From contig NW_024468250.1 of the NCBI RefSeq assembly GCF_002104995.1, positions 1,550,001 to 1,614,000 of the forward strand: a stretch of 64,000 bases of DNA. The letters run 5' to 3'. The notes beneath the pieces were generated by a model. The model did no database searches, was not told the origin of the DNA, and saw only the letters and a list, made by a program, of their open reading frames with translations. Source of the stretch: Linderina pennispora. Its lineage: Eukaryota > Kickxellomycota > Kickxellomycetes > Kickxellales > Kickxellaceae. Shown here piece by piece: positions 1-11,574 of the stretch. The translations under genes and the position numbers were made by a program. Every line of letters begins with the position of its first letter. Position 1 is the first letter of the stretch.

Positions 1-1604
1 CACGCTCAACGACAACTCAAAGTGGCTGGTGGTATCCAAGCCCGCCATTACGTGGCAGCAAAGCGGCAATGTACTCAAGGGCCCGGACAACTTCAAAGGC
101 ACCGTGCAGCTGGCGCACCTAGGCGACAATCCCGACGACAACATCAATATTCTGCAGAAGTACGCCGGCACATATGCCACGGAGGGCACAGTCACCTATA
201 CGAAGATCCAGGATAAGATGACCGTGGGCCGCTCATCGGATCTTGTGTTCTTCTACAAGACAAATAGCGACGAGGGCGGCTCAACCGACCGCATCCGTGC
301 AGCTAATGAGGCGTCGACGCAGCTGGAGCTACTCAGCTTCATGCTGCCGCACCACATGGACTCGCTGAACAGCACGGCGGTCACCAAGGAGGACCTGTCG
401 GGGTACCGGTGCGCCAAGGGGCCGTTGACGGCCGTTGTTGGCAATATGATAATCATCAACCAGCCATTGGAGCCCGTCGACTACGAGGGCCAGAACAAGC
501 TGACGACGGCCGACCAGGACTCGATCAAGCAGCAGCTGCTTATCGACGCATCCACCGGCAATCAACGTCACAGCCCCCGATCCTTACTTCTTCGGCAAGG
601 GCCTGGCGCGCGTGGCGCGGCTCTACCAGATCGCGCAGGAAGTCAAGGACACTGCGACCGCCGACCAGCTACGCGACCGACTGGTGCAGCTGATGACGCC
701 GTGGCTGATATCGTTCAATAACGAGGACCCGCTTGTCTATGACCAGACGTGGGGCGGCATTGTGTCGACCAAGGGCCTGACTGACCCGGGAGCAGACTTT
801 GGCCAGGGCCGCTACAACGACCACCACTTCCACTACGGCTACTTCCTGTACGCCGGGGCCATCCTGGCCAAGCACGACGTGAGCGCCTTCTCGCCCTTCA
901 AGGAGCCGCTAAACCAGCTGCTGCGCGACTACGCCAACCCGACCTACAAGGACGACTATTTCCCGTACATGCGGCATTTCGACCCCTACGACGGCCACTC
1001 GTGGGCTGCTGGTCTGTTCCCGTTCGCCGACGGCCGCAACCAAGAGTCAACGGGCGAGGCCATCAATGCCTACTATGGCGCATTCCTGTACGCCAAATCC
1101 CTGGGACTCTCCGATGTCGCTGACTTCTATGAAATCATTCTGAACCTTGAGGCCACGTCGGGCCGGCGCTACTGGCATCCAACATTGGCACAGGCGCGCG
1201 CCCAGTACATTGCCCCGTTCACCCACAACGCTGTGGGAATTCTGTGGTCGGGCAAGGCCGATTTCGCCACGTTCTTTGGCGCTGACTCGGAGTTCATTTT
1301 TGGCATCCAAATGATTCCCTTCACGCCTGCCACACGCATGCTGCTCAAGCCCGACTGGGTCAAGGAGGCGTGGTGTCCCGACGGCTCCACGTGCGCTGGC
1401 GGCATGAAGCCCGCCGCCGAGCACGCCAACAAGAACGGCTGGGCACAGTTCCTCTACACGGCCCTGTCGGTGGTTGACCGCAGCACTGCGCTGGCCAATG
1501 TCAAGAAATGCACGCCGGATGATGGCAACACGCTGACAAACGTCCTGCACTGGATCGCTACCAGCGGCCAGGAGGCTGCTCCAGGCACCGCTGCTCGCCG
1601 GTAG
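1..1604 (+). CDS. GH81 endo-1,3-beta-glucanase, C-terminal part, one frameshift
   Basis: Secreted or cell-wall endo-beta-1,3-glucanase that cuts beta-glucan, with roles in septum and wall remodelling or in attacking other fungi. The start lies outside the window. Frame 2 runs to about 560 (ending ...LLIDASTGN) and the protein continues in frame 3 from about 567 (VTAPDPYFFGKGLARVARLY), so a single-base indel lies between. The GH81 core is clear: YNDHHFHYGYF (about 819-851) carries the family's catalytic Asp region, and RHFDPYDGHSW followed by GRNQESTGEAINAYY (about 970-1077) carries the conserved Glu pair. The protein ends TSGQEAAPGTAARR and stops at 1602-1604. No C-terminal anchor is visible. 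The family is certain; whether the frameshift is real is not. Confidence 0.9.
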
Positions 1605-1976
1605 CCACCCTGTCGCGCGTCTATATGGTTAATCTTCAATTCCCCTGTCACTATTAAATCAACTTGCTCTCGAAACGAAGGATCCGAGCACACAATACCT
1701 GTCCAGAGTTAATCGCAGGGAGCCTATCGCAGCCCCTGACGGGGCGATCTCCTGTCCTTCCTCCTGAAGCGCAGGCTCACAGGCTGCTTGCTGGGGTTCT
1801 AATTTCGCTCACACTCATTTTGAGACGCCGCTATCACCAACAACAAAAACGGCCAAATGCAGCGATCGCCAGGACCATTCGCGGCATGAAAAGCACAGTG
1901 GAAGAATAAATTTAATGCTGTACAAAGAAAGTTGCCAAAAAACGATTGCGTGTCCAGCCGGGAGGGGAGCAGCAGC
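1605..1976. other. Intergenic, convergent 3' ends
   Basis: About 370 bases between the GH81 stop and the zinc-finger stop. Short open frames here have no recognisable protein character. The zinc-finger gene on the minus strand ends just inside its right border. Nothing else seen. Confidence 0.5.
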
Positions 1977-2417
1977 TTAGGCGGCCGTACATCCATACAG
2001 GTAGTGGTTCCTGGCGTGCTGCTCGGTGCGGAACGACTTGTGACACAGCTCGCACTGCGTGGGCACGGCCTCCTTGCCCAGCCCGCACATGCGCTCGTGC
2101 CAGACCAGCGACGATTCCGGGGCAACCGAGATATTGCAGAACTTGCACCGGCCACTGCACGCACTCTCCGGCGCATGCTCGGCTTCCACGTCCTGCCACG
2201 AGATCCCGCCCGACGATGACTGCGACCACGGCCGCGGTTTGCGTCGCAGGGAGCTGGACTTTGCCTGCGCATTGTCCGCTGGCCGGCACGACGCAGCCAT
2301 GCACATAGCCGTTGCGTTGTCGTCGGAATCGTACATGTCGATGTAGTTTGCTGGCGGCTCGGTCTTTGGCTGGCTACGCGAGTAGCCGAACGACAGGAAC
2401 CTCTTCAACGAATGCAT
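1977..2417 (-). CDS. Small protein with two C2HC/C2H2-like zinc fingers
   Basis: A 146-residue protein without introns. The likely start is the ATG at 2415-2417 (MHSLKRFLSFGYS); the frame extends only two codons upstream from a TTG. The N-terminal half is polar and low-complexity, with a short acidic patch (YDSDDN). The C-terminal half has two zinc-binding modules: CKFCNISVAP...HERMC and CELCHKSF...RNHYLYGC, each CxxC-x(n)-H-x3-5-C. That spacing fits C2HC fingers, and the protein ends two residues after the last ligand. A TATATAAAA-type sequence lies at about 2441-2449, just upstream. Likely a nuclear DNA-, RNA- or protein-binding factor, but no named family is recognised. The frame is intact, unlike most neighbours. 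Confidence 0.65.
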   Translation of the reverse strand: MHSLKRFLSFGYSRSQPKTEPPANYIDMYDSDDNATAMCMAASCRPADNAQAKSSSLRRKPRPWSQSSSGGISWQDVEAEHAPESACSGRCKFCNISVAPESSLVWHERMCGLGKEAVPTQCELCHKSFRTEQHARNHYLYGCTAA

Positions 2418-3393
2418 TTGCAAATGAAGGCAGTGACGGGTATATAAAATTTGGTGTACCTCGATAAGGTGAAAAAAATATCAGGTGAGCAAGCGGGGTG
2501 GGGGAGAAAGAGGGTTTTTATGAGCTGCTTGCTTTCTCTCCCCTCACGTCTCCATCACACGCCCCCTGGTGTGCTGGTGATACCGAATCACGGAAAGAGG
2601 AAAATGCGCAATGCTGGCTGACACCTTTACTCGCTAAGGCCATTTGGCCACTGCAAGGCCAGACATCCGCCTCCCCTCCTCCAAAAAGAGCCATCACTAT
2701 GCCAGCTTCATAGTCGGAAAAGCCAAAGAACCGCGCCGAATGCCTATTGACCTTTTTTTATTCGCGCCAGCCTAGCCATCTGTGTTCTGTGCATGTAGCT
2801 GCGGTCTCGCTCAGTCGCCCATTGCCTCAACTGGGGGATGCTGGTGGAAAGCAGAGCTTGCCTGTCCTACAGGATGGAATTGATTACCAATATACAGAGA
2901 CTGTGCACTCCTCCCCCTTTATTGCCTGACAACGGCTGCTGACTGAGCGATACACAGCGCATGGAGCTTGAAATAGGACCTGTGCTACCTTCCCAAATCT
3001 AGTGCCGGGATCTTCCGCTATCAGGGTGTTTCGCGATTACCAGCACGCTTCGGGGTGGATCGGCTCCTGCCCAACTCTGGGTTTCTGGCAAGTAGCGTAT
3101 CGATACTGTCCCTCTCCTTTCCTTGCTCACCCGTGCTTTCCAGTCTACCGGAACACCATAGGCACCATTGTGTTCACCGTGTCCAGCCTGTTCTCCGACC
3201 GGTCAGATCTGCCGTTCATGGAAGAGCTCTCGATCCACGCAATACGCTCGGCCTTTGCTTTGTAGCTACTCCAGCCAATGCTCACAGTCTGGTCCTTAAA
3301 ATACCACCCGGCTGTATTAGGCGATACATAAGGAAAGCAAACTTGCAAAAATGCGCTCATAATGCCCGCACTCGGTGGAATTTCCCCCAGCTG
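2418..3393. other. Intergenic, no supported gene
   Basis: About 980 bases upstream of the zinc-finger gene and downstream of P1. A 71-codon minus frame (3145-3360) is in the same frame as P1's last segment, separated from it by one TAG at 3394-3396. It could be read-through tail sequence, but it shows no match to the tails of the other family members. Confidence 0.35.
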
Positions 3394-4765
3394 CTACACA
3401 GCTACTGCAACTCCTTGTGTCACTATTGATTCACTGGGGGCTGGCCTGTTGGAAGTGTGTTGCGATATGCTGATTTGTGATAGACCGACGCTGGCCTGCG
3501 CAATGGTGCTGTACGAGTCCTCCCAAGTTCCTCTACTCAAACACCTGTGTTCCTCTTCAGCCAGCCTGCGCTTCCTAATTTTAAAGTACGCCGTAACAGA
3601 AATGCCAACAGCGACCATGATCGCTATTGGCACACACAGCGCCACGGCCAGCATGTCCAGTACACTAAAAGTCGACTTTTCGATCGTGCTGATAATATCA
3701 GAATGATCAGTGTCGATATCTGTCTGACTAGGCAAACACCCCGGCGCTCTTGTTGCCACAGGATACCCGGTATTACGCAAGTCCCCAGTCTGCCCCATGA
3801 CATACGGGTTGCGCGAGTCCGGACCACACCAGGTTCTGCATGTTGCCGCCAAAAGTCCGTGTACCTGGCGTCGCTGTCCGTCCACGGCTTTGTCATCCCA
3901 GGCATGCCGACCAGCACCACGGGAGACACGATCGAGTAGTCTGGTGGCGAATGGTATGAACTGCGGAAGATTGATGTAGTAGTGGTAGCATTGGGTGGCA
4001 CCGCACATGCTATTGCCGTATACCGAACTGTGGCAGTACAGTGCTGTTGCTGCCGCTGCACTAATACCGTTAATTTCGTATACCAGTCCTATACGGCAGT
4101 GTGCATGCCCGACTGCCGATTGGCGACGGTGGTGGCTGACAGTGAGGTGCACGAGAGGTACAACGCGTTGGCATTATACAAGGCTTGATGCACTGGCTGC
4201 AATTCTCTGTGGCTGCCTGCAATGTCTTGGCTAATGTATTGCCCCACTGCACCTTGTCTACATTATCGAGCTGGTGGTACATATACAGAAGTGATCCGTA
4301 TGAACCGCTGGTTGCATTTCTAACCAGTCCGCCTTGCTGATCTATGGTTATTTTGGTCCCCAAACTGCACTACCACAATGTTGTTGGCCTATGTTGGAGG
4401 ATGTCGAAGTTTGGAATGAATCGTGATTTTTGTGACCGGCCGCAGACTCGGTTTTCCCACTAGTGTCAACCAGCGAGGCCCTGTAGCTGCGGGTGTCGGT
4501 GGCCTGCACAGTAGAGTTCAATCTTAAACAGGCTGCAACAATCAAACCCTGAGGCGCTATCGATCAGCGCAATATCGCATGTGGTTGGTGCACAGTTCCC
4601 TCACTAACATGGCGCCGACTGTGATTCGTGACAAGTCATAATCATTAGTGGTGTCCTGATCACTGGACCTTGCGGATACTTGACTGTAGAATAGCATGTT
4701 TTACTGGACATGAAGAGTGTGAATAAGAAGGGTGATGCGAGAATGGAAATGAGTACGAATCTCAT
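3394..4765 (-). pseudogene. P1: trypsin-fold pseudoprotease membrane protein, heavily frameshifted
   Basis: Most decayed member of the seven-gene surface-protein family. The start at 4763-4765 gives a convincing signal peptide (MRFVLISILASPFLFTLF). Homologous blocks then appear in changing frames: GAMLVR, TTCDIALIDSASGF (about 4545-4590), IVAACLRLNST (frame of 4348-4545), CTLPYR then IGLVYEINGI, SSVYGNSMCG with CYHYYINLPQF, and a TM helix (LDMLAVALCVPIAIMVAVGI) followed by KIRKRR. At least three frame changes separate them. The tail (to 3394) lacks the PPxY motif and the WDP box is reduced to TWED. The triad positions match the rest of the family: no His before the second Cys, and C-x-L-P-Y in place of the GDSGGP loop. 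Either a pseudogene or a gene damaged by assembly indels; P1 has more damage than its relatives. Confidence 0.65.
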
Positions 4766-5420
4766 TATAAAGACATTAAAAGGAAGGTGTGTGTGCTGAA
4801 GTGGGGTGGAAGCGACAAATGGCCATATTGCAGAAGTTCAAGTTCCCGAACAGAGCTGCGATATACACGCTGGGATACTCGGTGTACATGCCACTCTTCC
4901 TTGGGATGTATCAGAGTGGCAGGCAAAAAGAACGTGTTGCCACGGGCTTCTCATGTGAGCCGACTCCTCTTTCTCTAAATTCGGGTTATAGAAATAGAAC
5001 AAAGAGCCCTTTCTAAGGGAAGCGAGCTGTATTATTCCTTTCCCGAGGAGCACCAGGGTCGCTGAGTGCCAACCTGTCAAAAGCGAGTCTCCTGGTACTG
5101 AAATCACGGGCGGTTGTGCGGTGGGGCAAAATATATGAATCTCCATTTCATTCCACCACAGGATATGTATATCCAGAGTCGCCCACTGGGGACAGTGTAT
5201 TTCCATAGCCAGTTTGACTATCCGGAAATAGATATCTATTGTGTGAGGATGCCCTCCAGACAGACGATTACCTAGGGAGCGCGAATTGGCTAAAGATAAT
5301 TGACTGGGCTATTTTTGCGACCTGTTTTGGCCAGTAGTTAACAAAACACCATTGGTTTCTAATACCTTTTAGGGACAGCACAGATCACCACAGCGGTTGG
5401 TCAGCTTGGTATAAACCACA
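4766..5420. other. Intergenic between P1 and P2
   Basis: AT-rich spacer holding the P1 promoter. An open minus frame (4838-5206) has no family motif, signal peptide or membrane segment and is probably chance. Confidence 0.4.
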
Positions 5421-6571
5421 TCAATCTCCCTTCTTTCCATCTGTCCAAGCTAGACAAGTGGCACGGTAAATACTACAATATGTTTGCAATGTATAGTAAA
5501 TACCAAAGCAGAAATGGCCTATTCGAGACTCTTTGTAATTTCGGCCAGCAGAGTTGAAAAAGTCGAATGGAGCGTACCGGTCATTGATGCTATCATAGGT
5601 TGGTGGCTCCTCAGTCCCCGTGGATCTCTGCCTGGAAAGCTCCATCGATGTCGGCCCAGCAAGGTCCAAAGCGACTGTGCGCGTATTTTCTGCCTGTAAC
5701 TGGGAGTCATAGACTTGATTAGCTTGTCTGCGTCTACACCATTTGAGCCTAGAAAGACAACCAAAAAGATGAAAATCAGGCTGGCAGGTACGCAGACAGC
5801 AATGGCAATAGCTTCGCTCCGAGAGATGCCGCTGTTCTCATTGGAGGTTTGCTGCAGGGGTTCCAGGTTCAGTTGCGGCATCTGTAACCCGTATGCCACC
5901 AGCACCAGCACCAGCCTCTATTGCAGCATTGGCGCTAAGCACGCCCTCATCAACAGCAGTCGTATTCACCGTACCATCTTCGTGTAGGACAGGTGCTGTG
6001 GCTTTTTGGACACCCTGTAGCGTGTAAAGGTCGCCACAAACAGCGCCTGTAGCCATCGATGGTGGCTGAGTCAGGAATTGTCATCGAGTAGCTTGCTGGA
6101 GGTGTGGAGTTTCCTGATTTATTTCCCGTACCGCGTCTGATTACGTTACCAAGCACGCCTTTGGCCCAGTTGAAGTGATATGCTATACTGCGTAATGGCA
6201 ATATTGCTGGCGAATGAAATAGGGGCGTAGCGTGGGTGTACGCTGATCCTCTCCGTTGTGAACCTTAATGGCTTGTTTGCTGCGTTGGCGCTAACATACA
6301 CCCCGTACTTTGTAGCATTGTTGACGCTGTTTCCAATGTAGTCCAGGCAGCTGGCCGCAAGAAACCCAGGTTGGCTGTTCAGAAGTGCTAGCTGGCACGA
6401 GGTTTGCGTGCTGTTCTTGACAAACACGCCTCCTAGAACACTATCCATATCCGCATGGTTGGCTCGCTTGAGGATGGTATTGACGCGGGTTTGACCTTGG
6501 CTATCTGCCATCGCTAGCTGGACCGAATGTATCAATACAGTGATGGCAGAAAAGAGTGGCAGCAACACCAT
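5421..6571 (-). pseudogene. P2: trypsin-fold pseudoprotease with internal deletion and frameshifts
   Basis: Starts at the ATG 6569-6571 with a signal peptide (MVLLPLFSAITVLIHSVQLA), a KR dibasic site (ILKRANHADMDS), and the first half of the ectodomain: GGVFVKNSTQTSCQLALLN, FLAASCLDYI, SVHPRYAPISFASNIAI. At about 6190-6200 the sequence jumps to the C-terminal helix block AYHFNWAKGVLGNVIRRG. Against P3 and P6 this removes roughly 120 residues, including four of the six conserved cysteines. Downstream segments lie in different frames: GDLYTLQGVQ (about 6000-6035), the TM helix (AIAIAVCVPASLIFIFLVVF), then EEPPTYDSINDRY, a PPxY tail. The stop used by relatives seems lost and the frame runs to 5421. 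The deletion should destroy the fold, so I call it a pseudogene. Confidence 0.75.
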
Positions 6572-7124
6572 TTCCTGGGCCTGAATATTGGGTTTAAATA
6601 TAACCCATTACTGAGAAATGGGAGGATAGCCTGATACCCGGTAAAATGGTATGCACAAATTCAACAGCGAAAGCAGCGGGTGTTTCAGGGAGAGGGATTA
6701 AATCGAGGGCAATTTTCTGTTAGCCGAGCGAAATGGCCACTTTTAAGACTCTCGAAAGATTCTAGCCAAGAAAATATTAGCAACCTTGGGCCTATCAATA
6801 GCATCCTGCATCAACTACAACTGTATATGGGCAGGTATCTAAACAGAAGCTACAACACGATGCGGATCTTGGCCTCATCATGCACAGCACGTGTCTGGTT
6901 GTAGTGAGGGAAATTATCCAGTGCAGGCGCGCTAAACAAGCAGGGTTTACTAATCTACAAGGGCGCTGTATCCAGAGATGATGGGCTTTAATAGAAAAGG
7001 AAAAGCATGTCGGTATAATATGTAAATGACACAGGATCAAACATAATTTTGTCTAAGATACTCCGAGTATATGCAAATCTATTCAATGAATTAGCGGAAT
7101 ATAGGTAAAAGGGCCATAGAGTAG
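6572..7124. other. Intergenic, P2 promoter and P3 3' flank
   Basis: About 550 AT-rich bases. A TTTAAATATAA element at about 6592-6602 lies some 25 bases upstream of the P2 ATG. No gene seen. Confidence 0.4.
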
Positions 7125-8519
7125 TTAAGAACCCTTCATGACTTCGGAAATAGCACTAGGAAATGCTAACGCAGAGTTGTGCTCGTACATACTCTCATAC
7201 CTGGGCGGGGCCTCGGCGTACACAGATGTCGCCCCAGGAATATCCAATGCAGCCGTGCGTAGGTTTTCCGTCTCTAGCTGTGGGTCCCAGCTGCGTGATG
7301 CCTGCCTGCGCTTGCGCCATTTGAGCCCGAAGAACACCGCCAAGAAGATGATGATCAGACCAGCAGGCACACAGACGGCAATGGCAATGATTTCGCCCCG
7401 GGAAATACTCTTGCTTTCACTGGGAGCAACAGGTTCAGAGACGCCTGCAAAAATACCCTCTTCCAATCAGGTCGAGTGCAGATTCCAAATCTATCGCAAA
7501 GTCCGCACTCAGGAAGTCCAGGCTATCTGATTCTGTCGTTGAGGGGTTGTCATCTGGCATAACAGGGACCGGAATCGTTCTTAACGCCCTGTAGGAAATA
7601 GAGGTCTCCTCCAATAGCCGAGTAACCAGAGATGGTGGTCGAGTCCGGATGTCTCATTGCATAGTCAGCAGGAACGGTGACCTTGATGTCTCGGTTTTTT
7701 GTGCCGCGCCGAATAACGTTACCAAGAACCTTCTTGCCCCAGTTGAAGTAACTCGCAAGCATCGTATAGTAGTGTAGCTGTTTGCTGTTGCCGCAAATAT
7801 CAGTACCATGTACAACAGAATGGCTATATATACCGGCAATTGTGAGTTTTGAATCAATGGCACCATATACTGTGCCATACGGCACCGTGCAGCCTTCGGT
7901 GTAAATAGATCGCACTGCTCTGTTGTTGCACATCCAGTCCCTTTTGTTATTGGAAAAGACGTTGGACCAGGAACTGCACTGGCCATCAGATGCCTTGACA
8001 GAAGTAACCTCAGGCTCGTACCACTCCATAGTGGTGAGGTTCTTTAACGCACGGCGAATGAAATAGACATCAGCATACTCTGTCACATTGACACCTAGCG
8101 TCAGATTCCAGGTCATTCCAGACGATATGTTGTACTGGATAATGGCCACATTGTTGGTGAATGTGTCGGGGTCGTAGCTGGGGTGAACATCAATCTTCTC
8201 TGACATGAACCTTAGCGGTTTAGAAGTAGAGTTATTGCTCACATAAACCTCGTACGTTGTGCCATTATTGATCCGATTTCCGGATGTAGTCCAGACAGCT
8301 TGCTGCGACGAAGCCAGTCCGGCTATTCAGGAGCGCTAGCTGGCATGATGTTTGTGTGCCGTTTTTGACCAGTACGCCACCCAGATAACTATCCATATAT
8401 ACACGACTGCTACGTATCTGGACACCCGCCTGTATCGCTGGAGTTTCGTGATCAGCCGATACCCGTTGGAGCATTAAGGTCAAGAAGGCAGCAAAGCAAT
8501 AGAGGAAAAGCAGCATCAT
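7125..8519 (-). CDS. P3: membrane-anchored trypsin-fold pseudoprotease with PPxY tail (two frameshifts)
   Basis: Order: signal peptide (MMLLFLYCFAAFLTLMLQRV), trypsin-like ectodomain, acidic linker, TM helix (IIAIAVCVPAGLIIIFLAVF), KWRKRRQ, a SWDP box, and APPRYESMYEHN near the end. Six ectodomain cysteines match the trypsin pairs C42-C58, C168-C182 and C191-C220: TSCQL, AASCLD, QCSSW, WMCNN, GCTVPYG, DICGNSK. Triad positions are lost: FVAASC instead of TAAHC, TNNVAI instead of NNDIAL, and GCTVPYG where GDSGGP should be. The final helix block (QLHYYTMLASYFNWG) matches trypsin's VYTKVxNYxxWI. Segments 8519-8265, 8242-7550 and 7466-7125 are in different frames, so at least two indels. Probably a cell-surface binding protein with cytosolic WW-domain docking. 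Family fold is confident by motif; function is inference. Confidence 0.75.
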
Positions 8520-9569
8520 GCACTAGGCTGAATGAGGCAAGGGGTTGTTAGAGAAGGCTAGATACACAAAACTTAGGTGTAAGGGAGCTGAATAACCAAC
8601 ATAAATCGACAGGGCAGTAAAAGGACAAAGTAAATAGAGAGGGATCGCGGGCGTGGGGAATGCATGAGATACGCTCAATGCCAAAACTCCAAAGGCTGCG
8701 CTGTTTGTTTGTTTCTCACAACTACAGACTGGCCGGTACAGGAATGATTGCCCCCATTTACATTCCAGAAATTTTCTAGCCAACAACACGGCCATTTTAG
8801 ACCTCCCTTTTCTTGGCACAGGGTTTACGAGGAAAGGGACATGGCTATCGCCACGGTACTCACCATGTCCTTTTGCGATCAGTGGGCGCATTACCTCTGG
8901 AATGGGTAGGTTGCTTCGTCTGAAGGGAGAGGCGCCTGCCTATATTTGTGCAGTGGCAGGAGTAGGGAATTTGGGGTGCAAACTGTTGGCACAGAGATAT
9001 ATCATACCGAATACATGTCTATCGTGTCAGGGATGAAACACAAACACCTTACTACCACCCCAATATTTGATGTTGGCTGGCTCTATGTGTGCTGGCTATC
9101 CGTGCATGTGTGATGCTCATGCTCTGCAGCTAAATTGCTTCTAGTGGTCACAATACGTCTTTCTATATGCACACAAGTGCACAAGAGTACCAGCAAGCAG
9201 CGCTGCTCACTTCTTGATGTCGGTCATGCCGAGGGGAAATCAAAGCAGCATTCCTTTAGCACCACCCATGCTACTACGCATGGCCGCAATGCTAATGAAC
9301 ACAACGCGGAAAACGAGTGTGCAGCACTGATGTGTAGCAGCAATCGCGACCAGCATATGATTGCCGTCCCTTTTATGTTTGCTACTTTCTAGCCATGGGG
9401 ATCCGAAGAATATCCCTGAAACCGTGGTCTAGTACACAAAGCACAGATAAATATAATTGGACTGGTCAGGATCTATGGCTGTCACTACTACTTGGTTTTA
9501 TCGTGCTAGTCCTTACCTCTCTTCCGCACCCCCGTCGTACACAACCATCATCCTTATCCGCATCACGCT
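8520..9569. other. Divergent intergenic region between P3 and P4
   Basis: About 1.05 kb shared upstream region for minus-strand P3 and plus-strand P4. Open frames here (e.g. 8523-8891 minus) show no domain or family motif. Could hold regulatory sites for both genes; none recognised. Confidence 0.4.
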
Positions 9570-11031
9570 ATGAACCCTCAGCTATCATTCATTTATTTTT
9601 CCCTACTTTTTCTCACATCTAATGCCCTTAATTACCCACTTGTGAGGCGCGAGACATCGGTTGCCAGAGTTCGTGAATTTCATGGTGCTGTGCTGCTGAA
9701 GAACGGAAAGCAAACTTCATGCGAGCTTGCCTTGATGCACAACAAAGCCGCGTTCGTTCCAGCCAGCTGCTTTGATATCGACTCTTCGAACAACGTCAAC
9801 GATGTATCCCCGTACGAAGTGGCTCTCGATGCTGGCGGGACTCCTATCACTCGGGAGACAGTCACTGTTGACAAGGTTATTATCAACCCACGTTACAATC
9901 CTACGACCTACGCGAATAATGTCGCAGTTATTTTCTTTAACTCGCAAGCCAAGGAGGAATGGAGCAACTATATTGACAGATACCCGCAAGAGCTGACTGA
10001 CCGCGCCTACGTCCGCCGCTCGATGAACGATGAGGAAAAGAAGTCATGGAATGCACCCGCTGTTGTAAACGATGTGAAAAACGACGAGGGGTGCAAACAA
10101 GCGTCGGCTCAATTTGCCTCCAACCCTGCAGACCTCTGGTGCAGCCCAATGTCAGTGACTTCTCCAGTAGGAGGATCCTGCCATGTACCATATGGAATCG
10201 TGTACGGAATTGTCGGCTCGGACATGGTGGTTACGGCCATGTACAGCCACTCAGCCGTCTATGGAAACGACATGTGCGGCGACTCGAAGGCGTACCACTA
10301 CTACACAGTACTGTCGAACTACCTCAACTGGGCTGTCTCGGTTGTCCCTGGCGGATTTGCTATCTTCTCCAGTGATGGCCAGTACTCTGCCAGCGATGAT
10401 CCAAACTACGGGATACAGGATTCAAATGGTTCAAGCCCCAATGGCGTCAACGTTGTTGGTGGGGATTTGTATGCTCGCATCCCAAAGGCGGACTCTAAAG
10501 CTACCTCTAGCCTCCCCAGTACCAGCACAAGCACAAGCACTGAGCCGTCGTCAGCTAGCAGTACCTCTTCCCACGATTCGTCGCATTCATTGTCAGTCGC
10601 CTCTAGTGACAGTGATGAGAGCTCAGAAGAAGACTCGCTTTCTCACAAGACGTCCACATCCAACAGTTCCACTGGCAGTGCCTCCTCGACATACTTTAGC
10701 ACCCAGCCCACGGAGTCGTCAAATAGTACTCCAACTAGTGGAATGCTGGAATCAAAGTCACCATCCAATCTCAGCAAGGAGTGAGGTCATTGCTCTGGCA
10801 GTAAGCGTCCCGCTTGCCATGATCATTGTTGCTATCGTGCTGTTCCTCCTGTACAAGCGCTGGCGGAGGCACAGGAATTCTGCTTCCTGGGACCCGAACA
10901 GCGAAAATCATACAATTCGCGCGATCGCCCTCGACCTTGATCAGCCAAATGCAACCAACGGCCGTCCCCCAACGTATGCAAGCGCAGATGGTGAGGACTT
11001 TGCAGTTTTCAATTTCAACAGAAAGGCATGA
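9570..11031 (+). CDS. P4: membrane-anchored trypsin-fold pseudoprotease with PPTY tail (one frameshift)
   Basis: Best-preserved member. The ATG at 9570 opens a signal peptide (NPQLSFIYFSLLFLTSNA) followed by a dibasic site (PLVRRETS). Ectodomain motifs: GAVLLKNGKQTSCELAL, FVPASCFDID (His57 position Ser), VIINPRYNPTTYANNVAVIF (Asp102 position Val), GCKQ and LWCSP, GSCHVPYGIVYG (GDSGGP loop gone), YSHSAVYGNDMCGDSK, YHYYTVLSNYLNWA. A Ser/Thr-rich stalk follows (about 10500-10760), encoded partly by an AGCACA/AGCACC microsatellite. After a one-base shift near 10765 come SEVIALAVSVPLAMIIVAIV (TM), KRWRRHR, SWDPNSE, RPPTYASADGEDF and the stop at 11029-11031. An AATAAA-type signal sits at about 11046. 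Closest relative is P7, in mirror orientation. Confidence 0.8.
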
Positions 11032-11068
11032 GGAATGTCCAAAACAATAAACCAACTATTACACTTGT

Positions 11069-11574
11069 CAGAAGGCTGAATGCGCTTTCCTCTACAGGCG
11101 TTTGAAGACCGGGCAGTTTCAATGGGGAGGACTGCATATGCTTGATGGGGAGTTCCAGCTCCGCTCTTGCTCTGGGGCGACTGGAATACGGATTCCCTGA
11201 AACGATGCAGGCAAGGAGACGCTTAAAGGGGATCTATAAATAGTGCGTCTTTGCGCGATGCGCGGATCCATGTTCATTTCAATATATCGCGCATGCCGTG
11301 AATAGCCGATCCAAAAATCGGCCTTTGCTTGCTGCCTTTCCAGGACCCGGAAACCTGCAACGGCTGAAAGCGCGCTCACTTCCCCATTGGGGATCTCGAT
11401 TTGCCGCTGGCGCAGACCCGGACAAGCTGCTGTGTTCAAAAGTCGCATTGAGCTCCATGCTTCCACTCAAGCATGGTCCGAGCCAGTGGTAGGCTGAGCT
11501 GGTGTAGAATCTGGCAGCCTTTCTGTGCTGGAAGCACCCAAGACACCGCCCATATGTGAAGTGTTCTCCATGCC
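11069..11574. repeat. Left arm of ~505-bp inverted repeat
   Basis: The sequence from CAGAAGGCTGAATGCGC (11069) to GTTCTCCATGCC (11574) recurs as its reverse complement at 16379-16882, with only a handful of substitutions and 1-base indels. It begins 38 bases after the P4 stop. It contains CTATAAATAG (about 11234-11243), a palindromic TATA-like element. An open frame crosses both copies but indels shift it between copies, so it is not conserved as protein. Confidence 0.9.

Noticed and set aside
3145-3360. 71-codon minus frame after P1, in frame with it
   Set aside because: Separated from P1 by a TAG and without a tail motif of the family; kept only as a note.
4838-5206. 122-codon minus frame between P1 and P2
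   Set aside because: No signal peptide, TM segment or family motif; AT-rich spacer.
11119-11466. 115-codon frame in the inverted-repeat arms
   Set aside because: Present in both arms but shifted by indels between copies, so not conserved as protein.
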